Assembly (NCBI GenBank): GCA_921293015.1
Contig: OV121089.1
Span: 46,509,220 to 46,573,219, forward strand
Direction: 5' to 3'
Length of the DNA stretch: 64,000 bases
Source: Phorcus lineatus
Taxonomy: Eukaryota; Mollusca; Gastropoda; Trochida; Trochidae
The notes beneath the pieces were generated by a model. The model was given only the letters and a program-made list of their open reading frames with translations. It was not told the DNA's origin and made no database searches. This document shows, in pieces, positions 46,181 to 61,130 of this stretch. The number at the start of each line of letters is the position of its first letter. Positions within the stretch are counted from its first letter, which is position 1. A program made the translations under genes and the position numbers.

Positions 46181-49100
46181 GTGAGTTTATTTGTTTCATA
46201 ATGTCATTGTGAATTGTTGATAAGATAACAATTAAAGACGTTGTCGGTGGTGTGGGTTCTGATGTTTGTGGCCTTTTGGGAAAGTTTCATAAATGTCAAC
46301 GTGTGAACTTTTATATACATGTTGGTCCATCTAATGATTACCTTCTTGTTTGGGGAATAACAGGGATCATTGCAAGTTTAATAGTATTTTGTCGAGGGTA
46401 TGTCTTTCATAAATATTTGTTTGCATTTGAAAATATATGTCTAAATGTATTGTATATCTATGTAATACAAACATATACTCTCTTAGATTTATTAATTAGA
46501 CTGTGCTCTATTATCAAAAGGAAAATGTGATTTTATTGCATAGTCAGGTTACATTGGCTATCACTTATAAGATAAGATTATTAAGTGACTAGTGTGGTGA
46601 AATACAATTATTTATCAGAATAATTACAGAACTATCGTTAAAACAACCATTGTCCTTGTGAAGAAACCCCATGCTTAGTCTTGTGTTTTAGGTGTGGAAA
46701 ACATCGCTCTGTTGCCTAGTTGACTTTCGCACATCAAGGCATGTTTATCATGCTTTATAAGTAACAAGCAGAATATGAAAACATCTTCTCCTTTCACAGT
46801 TTGTAACAAAAAAGGCAAAAGTAAAAAAAAAGGTCATGAGAGATTGTTACTGATTGAAACCTGTTATTTCTGTAAAACTAAAATGATATTTATTCGCTTG
46901 ACGAATGACGTTTTCTATATAACAGCAGTTATTGACTTTTATATACAAGAAAAATAGCTCAGTGTATTCTTAGAAAAAAAAATCAATTAAAAAGCAAATG
47001 TCCAAAAGGAGGAATACGTTATTCCAGTGGAATTTTCGTTACAAAATTGCTAGCTGCTTATTCTATCACATCACTTGAATTGAAGTATGAAATTGACTCT
47101 GAAACAAGTGTATATTCGTATGCAATCGTATTACGGTTCTCTTTATTTCTGTAGTTTATAAACTGTTTGGATACATATAAAGAGTTCTTACCGATCGATG
47201 TCTGATGTTATGTAAAACGATGTCACGATATGAAACGTATATATCTTCTATGGTTAGATATATTTGTTTTCTTATAAGTGTTGGAAATAAAAACAAAGGT
47301 TCTCTTCACACTGCATTCTGAACATCGTTTTTGATTTGGAAAAGTTTGATAAATGTATTTTGTGACCTTTTCAAATACAGAGGTTGTATTCGAGATCAAA
47401 ATGAAGAATATAATCGTTTTTGTAATGGAATATTTCCCATGTAATGGATTAGTTCTTTTATTTACTTTGGCATTTAGAAAAGTAGAGTATAGAGTATGTT
47501 TACAACGTCTCTTGTGCGTATGTTCATGATTTGTTTCTAGAACAGAATGTGGACATTTTTAACTTAAATGAAGTACACACCGTAAATATCACTTGGATCA
47601 GTCAGTTTATTTTGATTAAAGACAGGTGTGGTGATAATAATGATAACATATCATGGCGTGAATGAAGATATCTATACCTAATGTTTGAAGTTCTTTAGAC
47701 TTGATGTTACTTCATTATCTAAAAAGTTAACATTCTTGAAGAGTTGTTCTCTGAATTTCAGAGGTGGGTACTTCCGGTTAATTGGAAATGGCAGATGGCA
47801 GAACCTCTGTATACTTTTCAGTATCAACTCCACTGACTTACCACACTTTGTTGCAAAGCAAAAGTGCTTTTACATAAAAAAGTAACATGCAATGTTGAAC
47901 TGAAAAATGGAAGATAATATCATTTAATTCTTAGTTCGAATTAAAGAACGAAAAGAATAATGAAAACACGAGGCGGAAATGACAAACTGTGATAGGCATA
48001 ACAAAATAAGTTTTTAGGTAAATAATGTTTACAGCATAAATACATAATGGAAAGTATATTGCTTACCATTTAGATATGATTTTCATGGGGAGTTATATGT
48101 GGATGAATGTAAGGATGAAATAGAATTACTTACTATTTGTTATTCAGTGTATTGGAAGTTCCAGGCAGTTTGATATTATAATAATGGATTAATATGTAAA
48201 AAAAGGACTTCATTTTATCAGTATAACGTCAATGTAATGATTCCCAGCTCAAGTCATATCTGTTTTTCGTCTCTTCCCTCTTGAAAACTGATCATCTCCA
48301 TGTCGTTCTTTACCAATGAAACGTTATTAACTGTCAAAAAGTTAGATCAAATCGTTGACGTCAAATTAGGTATTTGCTGAATCGATATTTCCGTCCAAAA
48401 GCTTTGCTCAGACGCCACTCATGATCATGTTTAGCCAATGAGGAGATTCGCAAATATCTCCAAGATTAATTCAATTTGTTTAAATATTTTTTCATTATTT
48501 TTATTCGTCTAATACCGTTTACATTTAGATTGTGAGTAAAGAATCATTCCGTACTCGAAATTTATGATCCTGGTAAGAAGTGCCATGTCAAACAGCATCC
48601 TTTACACTGCTGATATGACATACAATAATAAATTTATTCTTTTGTAGCCATCTATATTAGTTGACTATTCTAGTCGCTGTTTCAAAGCTGACATATAATA
48701 AGATGTCAAAGGCTTCTTATGGAAAACATAATCAGTTCTAATCATTTCAAAAGTGAATGTTGCAAGATTTCACTATAACATCGACTTGATTTGACAAACT
48801 GTCTTAATTCTTTAAAGTAAATGACAAATTTCAATATGTTCTCAACGTCTTTAAAACTTTAATGATCATAAGATCATAATGGGGTACTGTATACTGACTC
48901 TAGGTCATAAGAGCAGTCGTCATTTTTTCTTGAAGCGCCACATAAACGATTGCCAACACTGATATCTGTGTGCACGAATATTCACTTTGCACACATGTAT
49001 GTCTCGGTCTGAGTTTGTTTGACTCTGTTTGTATGACAACGCTATCAGTCACGGTCAATTCCAGGCGGCAGACAGCAATATCGGGGGACAAGGTTACCCA

Positions 49101-51146
49101 TCAATTTACTTTAACACCGTAATTGGATCCTCGTATAGATAGAGCAGAGCTAACTTACAGAAAGAAGTTGTGACCTTTTGCCTCGTCAAACGTCGGACTA
49201 CATCCAATAGGCTCATTATCCTATTATACATGTGTCTTAGTCAAATGATCGTGTATAACAATTTGATTTATTTAATTTGAAACAAGTGCTCTGGAAATCC
49301 ACATAAAAGAGTGCAGTGCAGCACCCTTAATAATAATAATTTATATGGATCTGTTATAGAATCGTTATATCTCACCAACTCTAGCGTTCTAAATATATAT
49401 TAAAAAAACAGTAGAGAAACTAGAATTTTGAAAATGACAAAACAGGAAAATAAATACATTCGGTGAATGAAAAGAATTTGATAAAAATTGTAACTATAAG
49501 AAATGAAACTGACCCTTCTACAGAAGCGTTATGATTTACTTTTCTTGGAATTTATGTTTGGATTGCATAATATAGTAAGAAAAATATTGTAAAATGATAA
49601 AGGTGATGCTGTACTTACTACAATAGCCAACGACCAAGTAATTATTACCTTTACAAAGTTTGACTCTCAGTACGTTTATACAGTGGCAATATTCATTTGT
49701 CACCAGTAGGGTGTTTTTACAGAAAAACTCAATGAATAATTCATGAAAGCATTGTATACAAAAACGTGAAAGTCAGCATTTTCCTACAATGATGAGCATC
49801 CAAGCACCTGTTATGATTTTACTGGCGCCTCATTAGGTCCGTGTTTAGATGAAGATCACGCCTTCTGTAATTACTTCACGTAGAGTCCTTCTAGAAGTTA
49901 CCTACTTGCCATGTGTTTGGAATTTTTCTGCTCATCGTTTGACGTTTCAAAGATCTTTCGTTTAAAACTAACGACTGCCATGATGGGACGCTTAACTCGA
50001 TTAAACTCAACGGCTCGAGCTGTGGTAATGTTGCAACACCTAACTGTCACAAATGTGTCCGATTTTTGAGAGAAACGAACTTTTTCTGTATCAAGTTGAC
50101 CGAATCGAGTCATGATAGTCCCATGATATTCATAAACACGTTTGGTTAAACGGTTCAATACGTCATCATCTTTCCACGTGGAGTTTTTCGTTAACCAAAT
50201 TCACGCAGAGGCCAGAATACGCCAGCTAGTCATTGAGCAGGAAGAGAAACTCAAAAACTTGATGGGCGTATAGCACAATGCTGATTTATTTCCCCATAGC
50301 AATAGCTTTAGGTTCTTTTATTTGGCTCAAGTGTGGTAAAATATATCAAACAAAATGCCACTGAGTACACGAGGTTTCACTTTGGGATCGATTTGATCGA
50401 TAACTTGTATTTCCGTGAGAAATATGTCTTCCATTGGTCGAACCAGTTTTATTACAAGACGTCAATAATTGTTCATTTTCTGGAGTTTTGCACTCAAGGG
50501 TCTAACATGGCTGTCCACTATATTAGTATTGGTAATCCGTAAATTTTAATGATCGTTTCGTTGATCGTTTTCCTGTAATATTCTAGAAAAAAATTGAGAG
50601 CAAATTATATATATATATATATAATCCCTTTGCATCGTCCTCGTACATTATCTTTCTACTGGCTATCCCTGTCACTCGAGTCCTATAGATCCTCATAATC
50701 ATGATGATCCTTGTTACAATATTCTGTAATATGGTAAAATATGAAATATAAATAAAACATATAATAAAACTTAGTGGTACTTATGGAACGATACCGTAAC
50801 GTTACCTGACAATTTGTGTGTAGGAACATACATATTGAAATTGTTGACCATCTATTCTTACATGAAATGGTTTAACTTTTCTTTCTGTCTCTGGTCAATA
50901 AATGGAAAAGTCACGTCCAAATCGTGACCTTTGACCTCTCTGTTGTTACCAATAAACCCTGGATTTATTCCTAATGCCATCACAGTGGAATCCGTGTCCA
51001 CTTCCGACAAAGTAGTAGCTTTACGTTAATACCTGATTAAAAACTTATTAGCAGTGCGATGAACTAATCCCTGTAGAGATTAATGAAGCTTCTAATCTTA
51101 CTATTCTAATTAATTATTACACGATTTGAACTGATGTAGTCAGTAG
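46181..51146. other. Intron or intergenic region after FABP exon A
   Basis: AT-rich. No FABP exon 2 could be recognised by its typical GEEFDE region. An AT dinucleotide run lies at about 50609-50624. One short coding-like stretch is listed separately. Confidence 0.4.
50195..50274 (+). other. Short coding-like stretch
   Basis: In one frame: HAEARIRQLVIEQEEKLKNL then MGV and TAG, a plausible charged helix end, preceded by a possible acceptor CACGCAG. It could be the last exon of something or a retrocopy fragment. No matching upstream exon was found. Confidence 0.2.
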
Positions 51147-51475
51147 TTTTAGTACACCCATGGAAAATGTGGTAACATACGGTTTAGTACACCTATGGAA
51201 AGTGTGATAACATACGGTTTAGTACACCTATGGAAAGTGTGATAACATACGGTTTAGTACACCCATGGAGAGTGTGGTAACATACGGTTTAGTACACCCA
51301 TGGAAAATGTGGTAACATACGGTTTGGTAAACCTATGGAGAGTGTGGTAACATACGGTTTAGTACACCCATGGAGAGTGTGGAAACATACGGTTTAGTAA
51401 ACTTATGGAAACATGCGGACCAGTACACCTATGTAACATCCGATTACATGTGATATCAAACGTGTGGCAACATGC
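51147..51475. repeat. 35-bp tandem repeat
   Basis: About nine units of GGTTTAGTACACCCATGGAA + AGTGTGGTAACATAC, progressively degenerate towards the right. Confidence 0.92.
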
Positions 51476-53129
51476 GTTTCGGAACACAAATGTAAAGTGT
51501 CAAAACTCCCTGAAAAAATGATCTACAAGAAAAAGTGATTTTGCTACGAATATGTTGATTTTAATGTGTCTCCATAACGTTTAAACGGCAGTCAATAAAA
51601 AGGGTATATAGCTAAACTTGATTTTCTAATAGAGAACTTGTTTTGGTTCATTAAATTAACTTATATCAACACACTTACAGGCAAATCATATCAAATTATG
51701 TCTGCATAAAATCAGTTTTATAGGTCTTAATAATAGTCTAACCATCCACCTATCCTGTAGGTCCCTAGAGGGAGAGATGACTCCGTACCAAACAGCAGAA
51801 ATCCCGCGAGACCTGGCATTACCACACGGGATGCGTAGTCTTGGAACGAGATGTCAGCGAGTGTACTCTAAGACTTGATGTTTGTAGTAAAAGCAAGCAA
51901 CACTTTCTATAATGCTATTACTGTTTCACAGTATTTTTAATGCTATTAGCTATCACCAGTCACGAATTACTATGAACAGCGATATACGATATGAAATCAC
52001 ATACTCTCTTCAAGCATGGTATGATATAAAAAGCAAGGGGCAGGTGTCTTGTTTATTCTGCAAACACAGGAGCTGCTTGGTTATTCTGTTGAAGAAACTG
52101 GCTGCTAGTTAACATAAGCCACCGACATCTTGGATGAGGTTATTCGTCATTAATGTAATCTTTCTCCGCGTTTACTTGATGTGTGAAGTCTAGGGAAGGT
52201 GTGTGTCTGAAAAGCAAACACAGGAGTGGGTTGTTATGAGTCGGAACCCTGTTTTAAATATGCTAGCGGATCGTGGTCACGATCTTCAATGGAAAGAGTT
52301 ATTTGATATGAAGTTAAAACATTAGAACATTCGCCACATGGAGGTGCAGCATTCTGTGATGAATCACTTGTTTTCTGTGCAAAGCTGTAGACGAGTAACA
52401 CTCAATACTAAACACCTTTGTATCTGTCACCCTTTGAAGATCGCGATGCCAGCGAACAACTGTCAATAACAAATAATTTATCATAGATTCATTGTTGGTT
52501 TACAAAAACCGTTTATTTCCCTTGACTTGAAATACTGTTCAATAATACGCTCTTAATGAAATGCGATGAAGCTAACTGTATGGATGTAGTCAAGATTGAC
52601 TGGTAGTTATGCAATTTCGAATATCTGGCGACACCGTAACAATCCGACATGACCTTCCAGATACATAATAAAAACCTACTTATTCATGCGACAATAAATC
52701 AAATAGCAGAAGAGCAGCTCACAGGAATCCCTACATATTTGATAGTGATCATGTAACAGATAGCTGACATTATCAGTTTCATAAAGTTGTTGTACTTACA
52801 ATGTATGACATATATTGTGTAATTAGAAGCATAGTTCTAATCACTACAGTAATGTTTGCATGACACTACAAACCACCATAATTGTTTCAGAATTTTGCTC
52901 CGATCTTACATGCAAATGACCGAATGAGTCACATTATAAGACAAGCAGTAAAATTGGGATAACTGCTTACAAGTTTGTTGAAGCCAAACAACCATCAAGT
53001 TTCTGATAAAATCATCGATGTAATCAATGGCGTTGAGAATTGGCTGTTTAACACAAACGTAGGCATTTCTGTTTGCGGAATATGATTTTTCTTGAATAAA
53101 ATGAAATTGTTTAATACTTAAACTGGACC
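51476..53129. other. Intergenic, nothing firm
   Basis: Near 51760-51830 a GC-richer segment with AGGGAGAGATGACTCCGTAC resembles a dispersed molluscan repeat I have seen as AGGGAGATAACTC, but its ends cannot be defined. The rest is AT-rich. Confidence 0.3.
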
Positions 53130-53330
53130 AGACACAGTGTCAGATTTTCAACGCACTGTTCTACCTCCAAATGCAACCTCACCACATTGTCAATATGCCT
53201 TGGTCAGCCATTAGGCCTGACCTTCCCCCTATAGAGCATGTCTGGGATGTCTTTTTGTGAAGAGTATACATTATCGAGTAGTCAGAATGGATATCAACCG
53301 ATTGATATGCAAAATTCTTATCACACTGTA
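53130..53330 (+). pseudogene. Tc1-like transposase remnant
   Basis: The frame encoding MPWSAIRPDLPPIEHVWDVF (about 53197-53256) is followed by a stop. It is the Tc1-family block around the third catalytic region (usual form SPDLNPIEHVWD). Preceding sequence is compatible with the decayed helix before it. The rest of the transposase is not recognisable, and the N in the usual D-L-N-P is changed. Confidence 0.8.
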
Positions 53331-55199
53331 TCCAAAAGCTTCAGACATTTAGATATTTTCCTGAAAAATGTAGCAAATATTATTTGATACAACTTCATAA
53401 CTAAATGAAATTCTTATCTGTAGGCATTATAAACATGATACGACATTTTCCGAAGGACGTAAGTCTCACAAATCGTATGATGCTGTGTCAGTATCTCAAC
53501 ATCGTGCCAATAACTGATCAACAGTAAAGGGTCGATATAATAGTACTGTGATAGCCGATTCCTATCAAAGTTACACAGCTCGGTATAACGCATTCAATAC
53601 CCCATAAAAAACGTTTGCTAGTCGATTTCATATGAAGCAATTAAGGTAAATAGCGAGTTGATTGCAGTTGGATCATAGGTCTTCATCATCACTTCACATC
53701 TCGGCCATTCGGTAAGACGGTCATAGAGTTGTTCAAAGATTCAATATCGATAAAGGTAATTGGCCTTAAGCAGAAGATTTGCGTATTCTGAACGATGAGA
53801 GAAGAGTTAATTCATCTCAATACAGCATCAACACTTAGTTATCGAGCCAGAGGAAGTGACAATAGCCTCAAGGGAATGCAATATCCGTATAGTAACAAGT
53901 ATCAAAATGGCCTTTCGAAGGCTAGCTTTAGTCAAGTTGCGAATTGTTTTAATCTTTGAATCAGTAATTTGATGTGAGAAGATGCAACAACCATGTCTTG
54001 CTTTGGGTTAGTTTGCCTTTGTGCTGAGAGGGAATACATACCTTACATTTATCGAAACTGCTTATATCAATTTTGGAATTTGTAAGCGTTTAGCTTTTGA
54101 CTAATTGTCTGATGGAAACGTGAGCTTTCTTTGATCCTTTGTGTTGGTCTAAACTACAAAATTCTCCGGTACATTTATTCTATTCCGCTACGACGTAGTT
54201 TGGGATATATAACTCTGCGCGTATATGTCCTTAGTCCGTGACCGTTTCCGGATTACATAATGACATGGAAACTTCAAATTTGGTATGAATTTCACCTTCG
54301 GAATGTTGATGTAAGTTTTGGTAGTTTAAACACCACGGTGTGTGAATGATTTTATGGATATGGAATGATTTTATTTCAAATACGTTTGTCATTGATATCA
54401 AGACAATGATAATATCTATCAAAAGATTAAAATAAAAAAACATTTATTTTTTTTTCATTTATGAGAAATCATCTTTTACAAGAGTTTCATTATCAACTCA
54501 AATCAGTTTGATAATCTAATGCATCGGTGTATCTTCATATCATTTCAAATCTATTAGTTACATTAAACTTGAAATCTAAATTTCCCTTTCATATGTATGA
54601 CAAATTGAAATAATAATTGCTATTAATGATTTCTACACGATTTACGGTTAATAAAAATCCTCTCTATATGGATGACGCATGTGAAAAGATGACGGCGTGC
54701 TATTTTGGCAGTTAGCTTTAAATTTGCTTCCAATCACAGTTAAACAATTTTATGTTTTCTTTGACAACCAAATAGTTTCCAAACCAAATATAATCCCGAA
54801 TTATGCCTGATTTGTGTTTGATAAGTAAATATTTCCACATTACCGTCTTGTACTATTGATATTGTAGTTTGTGATAAGATTATTGTTAGTCCTGATAAAT
54901 ATTATCCTAGTTTTCGTTTGTTGATCATCAGTCTATCATCAGATGATTCAATGTTTGGCTAAATTGAAGTTATGATATCAAGTATTTTTAAATCATTATG
55001 TTAAAAAGAACGATTTGCCTACTCAGATGAAAACATATCCTTTTGGGAGGGAGATCAATACAAACTATCACTTTATGATAACACTTTGTCACTCTTTCAA
55101 ACTCCGCTGATAATGTATTTAATGAAGTCATTCCTGATAGCAAGAGAGTGACGAACAAACCGAAATTTAGGCGATATAAACAAGTCAGAACATGACAGT
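53331..55199. other. Intergenic, nothing recognised
   Basis: AT-rich sequence without supported features. Confidence 0.4.
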
Positions 55200-55660
55200 A
55201 CACTTTTTGAAATACACATATATATTTTTAGTACACATATTAACTCTTTGAAATGTACATAATTTTTTGTAGTACTTGTATATTTTTTAAATACATATAA
55301 GTATCTGAAGTAAATCTAAGTATTTGAAATACACATATTTATTTGAATAACATGTAAGTATTTGAAATACACATATATATTTGTGGTAAATGTATTTAAA
55401 TTACATATATCGTTTTGAAGTACATGTAAGTATTTGAAATACACATATATATCTGAAGTATCCATAAGTATTTGAAATGCACATATCTATTTGAAGTTCA
55501 TGTAAGTATTTGAAATACACATATCTATTTGTAGTACACATATCAAGTCTTTGAAATATACTTAATTATTTGAAGTACTTGTATTTTTTATGTACCCATA
55601 AGTATTTGAAGTACACTTACCTATTCGAAGTACATCTAAATAATTGAGGTAAATCTATTT
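55200..55660. repeat. AT-rich minisatellite, ~38 bp period
   Basis: GTATTTGAAATACACATATA units recur with 38-bp spacing (55320, 55358, 55430, 55468, 55506), alternating with TTTGAAGTACAT. Degenerate at both sides. Confidence 0.85.
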
Positions 55661-58518
55661 TATCAAAATGCATTCCAAGTTAATTTGTAACGGAATTGTC
55701 AAAATGTAACACGCGTAGGTCAACATATGTTGCTCATGACATTATCAATAACAATAACAACTTCATCAAACTCCCCTACCCCCACCTCCCGTCTCCTCTC
55801 TACCCCCATAGCATAATGATGCTATTTGTAAGCGGTGAACAACAATCTTGAATGTTTGATCGATCTCGAAAAATAGTTTTTGAGGGGATAATGTGTATAA
55901 CGCTTATTACATAAAATGTCAAGTGATATTTTATGTAGTGATGGGTCAGACAATTAGTCACTGTGGTGTAAATGTGGTAACTCTCTTTGGTTAAAAAACT
56001 GGCGTATATATCTTTGAGCTCGTTATCACTGCAGTAGTTTCTCTCTTTACACTCCATTGTTGTCTTGTGTTCCATGTATGAAATCTTGTAAACAAGGCGA
56101 CCTCATTTCTCTCGCTTCACTGTGATTAGTAATTCATAATAGACTATTCCAAAGTTAGAGTAATAAAATCGCCTTGTAAACAGAATGGTATGGTATGCAA
56201 ATGAATATGGCGCATGTTTCGTAACACTGTTCACGAGAGCGAAATTGTCTTAAAAGAATCCTAAATATGTTCATGATTGACTGTATCAATTGCTTAGATC
56301 ATAGCCTCTACGGGTCTCTCGTGACGATCAGTAGATTTTTCTGATTTAGGGTACGATTCGAAATATAATTTTTGGGTCGATTTAAACGTTTTATGACGAT
56401 CAAATTTATATTTTATATGCCTTCTTGTCACGATGCTGCGGGGATGAATTTTTGTATTCTTACCCTCACAACCCTCTTTGTACCATGCATGTGAAGAAGA
56501 CGATATGAATAATTACTTATTCAGGACTTATTACATATTCAGGACATTCCTCAGTGTACGCCTGTGTAAATAGTTTGATACATTAAGTTGTTATGGGACT
56601 AAAATGTAAAAATATCATATCAATCAGACGGATATCAATATAGCAAAACGGCCATGAATAACTTTATTACATCACATAAGAACAAAAGTTGTTAAAGCCT
56701 AAAGAGAGATCGGATATAATGAGCATTACAAAAATGTTGCATCCCTGTGTTCAAAATGGCGTCTATGGTATGAGTGAGAGAGTTATTGTTGAGCGCCATT
56801 AACGGCGTCCATGGTTAGTGTATCAGTGTTAAACTCCCCTGCCTCTCTCTGCATCATTGTTCTGATTCCTCCCGGGCTGATGTTTATCAGATCAATTATT
56901 ACCATATTGACCCGACAAGCGTGAACAATCTAATCTGGTCGTCATTGAGATCAGTCGCATTCCAAATGGATCGATTAGAGCTGATTAAACATTCGGAATA
57001 TCGTCAGCGTACTTTACGTTGTTAGCCAGTTGTATATTACTTCGAAGTTTATTGGCGAATTCATCTTATATCTTTTTTGGGACTGATGAGTGTTTGAGTT
57101 TCTGAAATTAACACAGTGTTCGTTTTGATCAGGTGTCACAAGAAGTATATTGAGTTGTTGACATTAATTCTTACGAGGATAAACATTCTATCAAAAGAAA
57201 AGATAAATAAATTGAAATAATGACTAGCTTCAAGTCATGGTTTCAAGATGTGTCCGTACATGTGGTTTTATTTGTAACAAGATTGACAAAACCCCTTAAC
57301 ATAAAACAAAAATAAACTTTTAAGTCGAAGAGGCTATTCGATAAATTATAAAAATGAAATAAATTGTCATGTGTTTTATCTAAACCAAACGTAATATATG
57401 ACCTAAACTATTTTGATAAATAATAGATAAAACCAAAGTAATAATAAAAATATATATTTTGGTTGTTGCGGTTGAAGACTGTCGACTCATTAAATCTTCT
57501 TCACAAATTTAATTAGTAATTACACAACAATCTTTTTAATTAAACATTGTTGATTTAGTTTTAATAGAATAAGGACTTGACAATGTGTTTTTAAAAGTAC
57601 AGTTGCGACTCGTTAAGTAAAGACTGGGTAAGTAAAATAATGGACGTTTTTCTGTTTTCCGTTCCCGTCAGTAAGTTTGCAACATTGATGATGTTTTATT
57701 AGTAAAATGTTGAACAAGTAATGACCTTTTCATGGTCCTGTGGAATTTCATATAACGATTTGTGACTTACGCCCCCCCCAAAGATTAATGATTCGCCGAA
57801 TTCATGTATGCAGAGTAAAACAAGATATTACTGTTTCTACATCATGGGTTCCCAAGTCGTTCCCTAAACGTTATATATCTATCTTCATGTGTTTATTTCG
57901 GTTCAGACATATATCTAAAAACTCCACATGAAAGATATTTTCTTAAATATTTCTCATCTATCAGCGTGAGTTTAAAGAAAACAGGACATCTAAAGATAAC
58001 ACGATATCATTTATATTCGTCCAGAAGAGGTTTTCGTCTGTGAAATTTGTACAGGGAAGTCGAAGACGTTTCCCTATAGCTGTGACATAACAAATACGGT
58101 TTCATTTTAATAATGTGTTTTACTCTTTTGATCTTTGTGATAACTCTTACCACATATTCATTACATTTTAAGTGAAATGCTAAATAATCATTTTAATTGT
58201 TTTATACATATCATCAGTGGTAGATTTTAAATGACCGATGTGAATTGACCATAAAAGTCATATGTAATTGATTTGTTGTTGTCTAATTAAACGTTGCCTG
58301 GTTTAAAATAGATGCTTTCATTTTTTTTCGCTTTCAACCTATCTGCTCTAGGGGATAAGGTATAACATCAGGAACAACACGCTTAAAGTATCGGTAGGAA
58401 AATGTCTGATTCTCAACGAAACTATGCTAATACAACATAAATATGTTCAAGTTATTTTTATCAAAATGAAACGAGTTCAAGAACAAATATAAATTATAAA
58501 CACATCAAACTCTTCAAA
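55661..58518. other. Intergenic; one GC-richer island
   Basis: 56740-57030 is more complex than its surroundings (homeobox-core-like ATTA/TAAT sites and GATCAATTATTACC) and could be a conserved regulatory element. Nothing else was recognised. Confidence 0.3.
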
Positions 58519-58768
58519 CGTTACTGAAAACACCTCGCTCTGAAACTTACATGGCTTGTGTCGTATTAACGTTACTGAATACACCTCGCTCTGAAACTTA
58601 CATGGCTTGTGTCGTATTAACGCTACTGAATACACCTCGCTCTGAAACTTACATGGCTTGTGTCGTATTAACGCTACTGAATACACCTCGCTCTGAAACT
58701 TACATGACTTGTATCGTATTAACGTTCTTCAACCTCGCCCTGAAACTTACATGGCTTGTATCGTATTA
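58519..58768. repeat. 51-bp tandem repeat
   Basis: Five units of CGTTACTGAATACACCTCGC + TCTGAAACTTACATGGCTTG + TGTCGTATTAA. The last unit is shortened. The period of 17 codons produces open repeats on both strands. Confidence 0.95.
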
Positions 58769-60003
58769 ACGCTGTTGCCTCTTTAAACCAATGAGAGTTC
58801 TGATAGGTCCGTTCTCGCGTCAGCATGAAGCGAGACATCTAGCTGGGTATATATCTTATTTAGTTTGTGAAAACCCTCTCTCGTATCTGCGCGTGTATCT
58901 ACATAAACACAGCAAATTGAGTTGGTGTCGGGTTACATGTTTAGCAACCAGAACGATATACGTTAAAACAGCCTCGCATCGTATAAAGATAATACTTACT
59001 TTCTGTGTTTATTTCGGCAAAAAAGTTATTCCCAGACCCCCCGCGGTGAACCGTTAGGATGGCAATCAAGCACACCTTTGATGATATAAAAAGCTGACGT
59101 CATTATCAGAGGTTGCATAGGTGTATTCCAGTAAGGTACAGGAATAAAGTCTTCAAATTCACGTAAACACTTCGACATGAGTTGACATAATAATTTTAAA
59201 AAAATTAATTGCAAATCAAACTTCATGATGATCATCATCAAATTTCTTTCCTATTCTCGAAAAGATCTAATATAACTTTTAAAAAAAAAGAAAGAATCAA
59301 TATATATTTATTTATCCAAGAAAACTTCCTTTAATTCACATGCAAACAATGATTAACAAAACAAACATCGGAATAAATATTTCGAGGCATTTGTGAACAA
59401 CGGAATTAAAGCACTTTGTGTTTGGGAGATTTTTCTTTATCCAAACATTAATAGTTTATATCAATACATAATAAAATATCGATTTCAACAGAACAACTAC
59501 AATGGCATCGATCTCTCGGTTCCTTCCGATCAAGGCCTCCTATAGAAGGAGAAGGGAAGGATGTAGGATGTCATTACGGAGTTACATAGGGAAACAGTTT
59601 ATGACGTCGATCAAACCATGCAAATGACAAGCTGATCATCTATTTAATTCATTAGTGTCATTTTTTAATACTTAGAGTTTCACATCTTTACTAACTCATT
59701 TATATGTTGCAGATCATGATGATGAATCAATTATTATGCAAGTAATAGGCATCGTGAGAATTCTTGTTTGCATCGATATGGAACAATTGAACTTGTATCT
59801 ATGTAAGGGCTTGGGGTTATAAATATAAAAGAAAATTTTAATTATGTCAAAAATTGTTGTTCAAAGATCCAAAATGAATACATTTGCCTCCATTTATAGG
59901 GACGGTTCTGTTTATTTTGAAGCCATTTCGTAGTAGTTAAAATACACTGCATATTCATTCTGTTATTTACTCATTTTACATGCAAGTTTTGATAAAATAG
60001 ACG

Positions 60004-60046
<43 letters not shown>

Positions 60047-61130
60047 CCATTTCAAACAATTCATAATTAGACTGCTTAGCAATGTTTTCAGTTTGCATGC
60101 CGTTCGCTCCTCATTGTTTTAAAAAAGAAAGAAGTTGCGTTATCCTTTATCAAGTTCTAAAAGCTAAAGAAAGCTTGATAATAGCCCAAATAACATGTTC
60201 ATGTCATTTATGTTATAATTATCTATTAATAACATATACGAATAATAGGAGTGACCCTCGAATTTGTTTTTAACTAAAAAAAACCAGAAAGACACTACCA
60301 ATTTTATCACAAAATATCCAGTCATGCCGCCACGTGACCTTGTTGGGTTTTTCACATCCAGAGCCGAACTCGTCAGTCATATGAATACATTGCAATAAAG
60401 AGCATTACAAAAATACTTTAGATTTATCATCTATGGAGAGAAAATAGTGACATTTTGCATACATCTTGTATTAATATTATCATAATGTAACGACGTTGCT
60501 CAACCATGAATAACATTTTAATGCATGATAAGTCGATAAGGAAATGAGTAAATCATCAACATAATAATAGATAAGTCAATTCCTGATATGCATCTTTGAC
60601 TATTTCCGCATCCCAAAACTCCTCGTTATGGTAACTTTAGCTGAAGATAGTACTTTGAACCGTCAAGTACTATCATCAGTTTGTCATTTATGAATAACCT
60701 GTTTGATATAACAGGAAGCATGTTTTGTTTTCTTTCTTCAATAATTTAAGTTCGTTATAATGTATTTTTCTAAACGACGTATGATATGACCATCCTTCTT
60801 AGTGGAAACACTCCCTATCACACAATGACACGACATTATTTTTTAGTTTTATTAGTAGTCTACCAAATTGATCTATATCCTAGGAGACACTCCTAACGCT
60901 AAATGCCAACTCAAACATTTCAGTCTTTCAAAAACAATTTTTCTGTAAAAGTATACATAACGATTATACTTTCATTTCCACATTCGTACACGTTATCGCA
61001 CGATATCAGTTATTTAGTCTCATTATTACTCATCCACGAATATTCCCTGGAGACATAATCACATGTTTGCAGTGACAATGTAAAGATCCGTTTGGCGGAG
61101 ATTCTAGGGTTCTATAAGCGGAAGTTACCC
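58769..61130. other. Intergenic upstream of second FABP exon
   Basis: AT-rich, with a TA microsatellite at about 60007-60045. No coding feature recognised. Confidence 0.4.
60007..60045. repeat. TA dinucleotide microsatellite
   Basis: About 19 uninterrupted TA units. Confidence 0.95.

Noticed and set aside
58477..58769. Repetitive open frames on both strands
   Set aside because: Generated by the 51-bp tandem repeat (17 codons).
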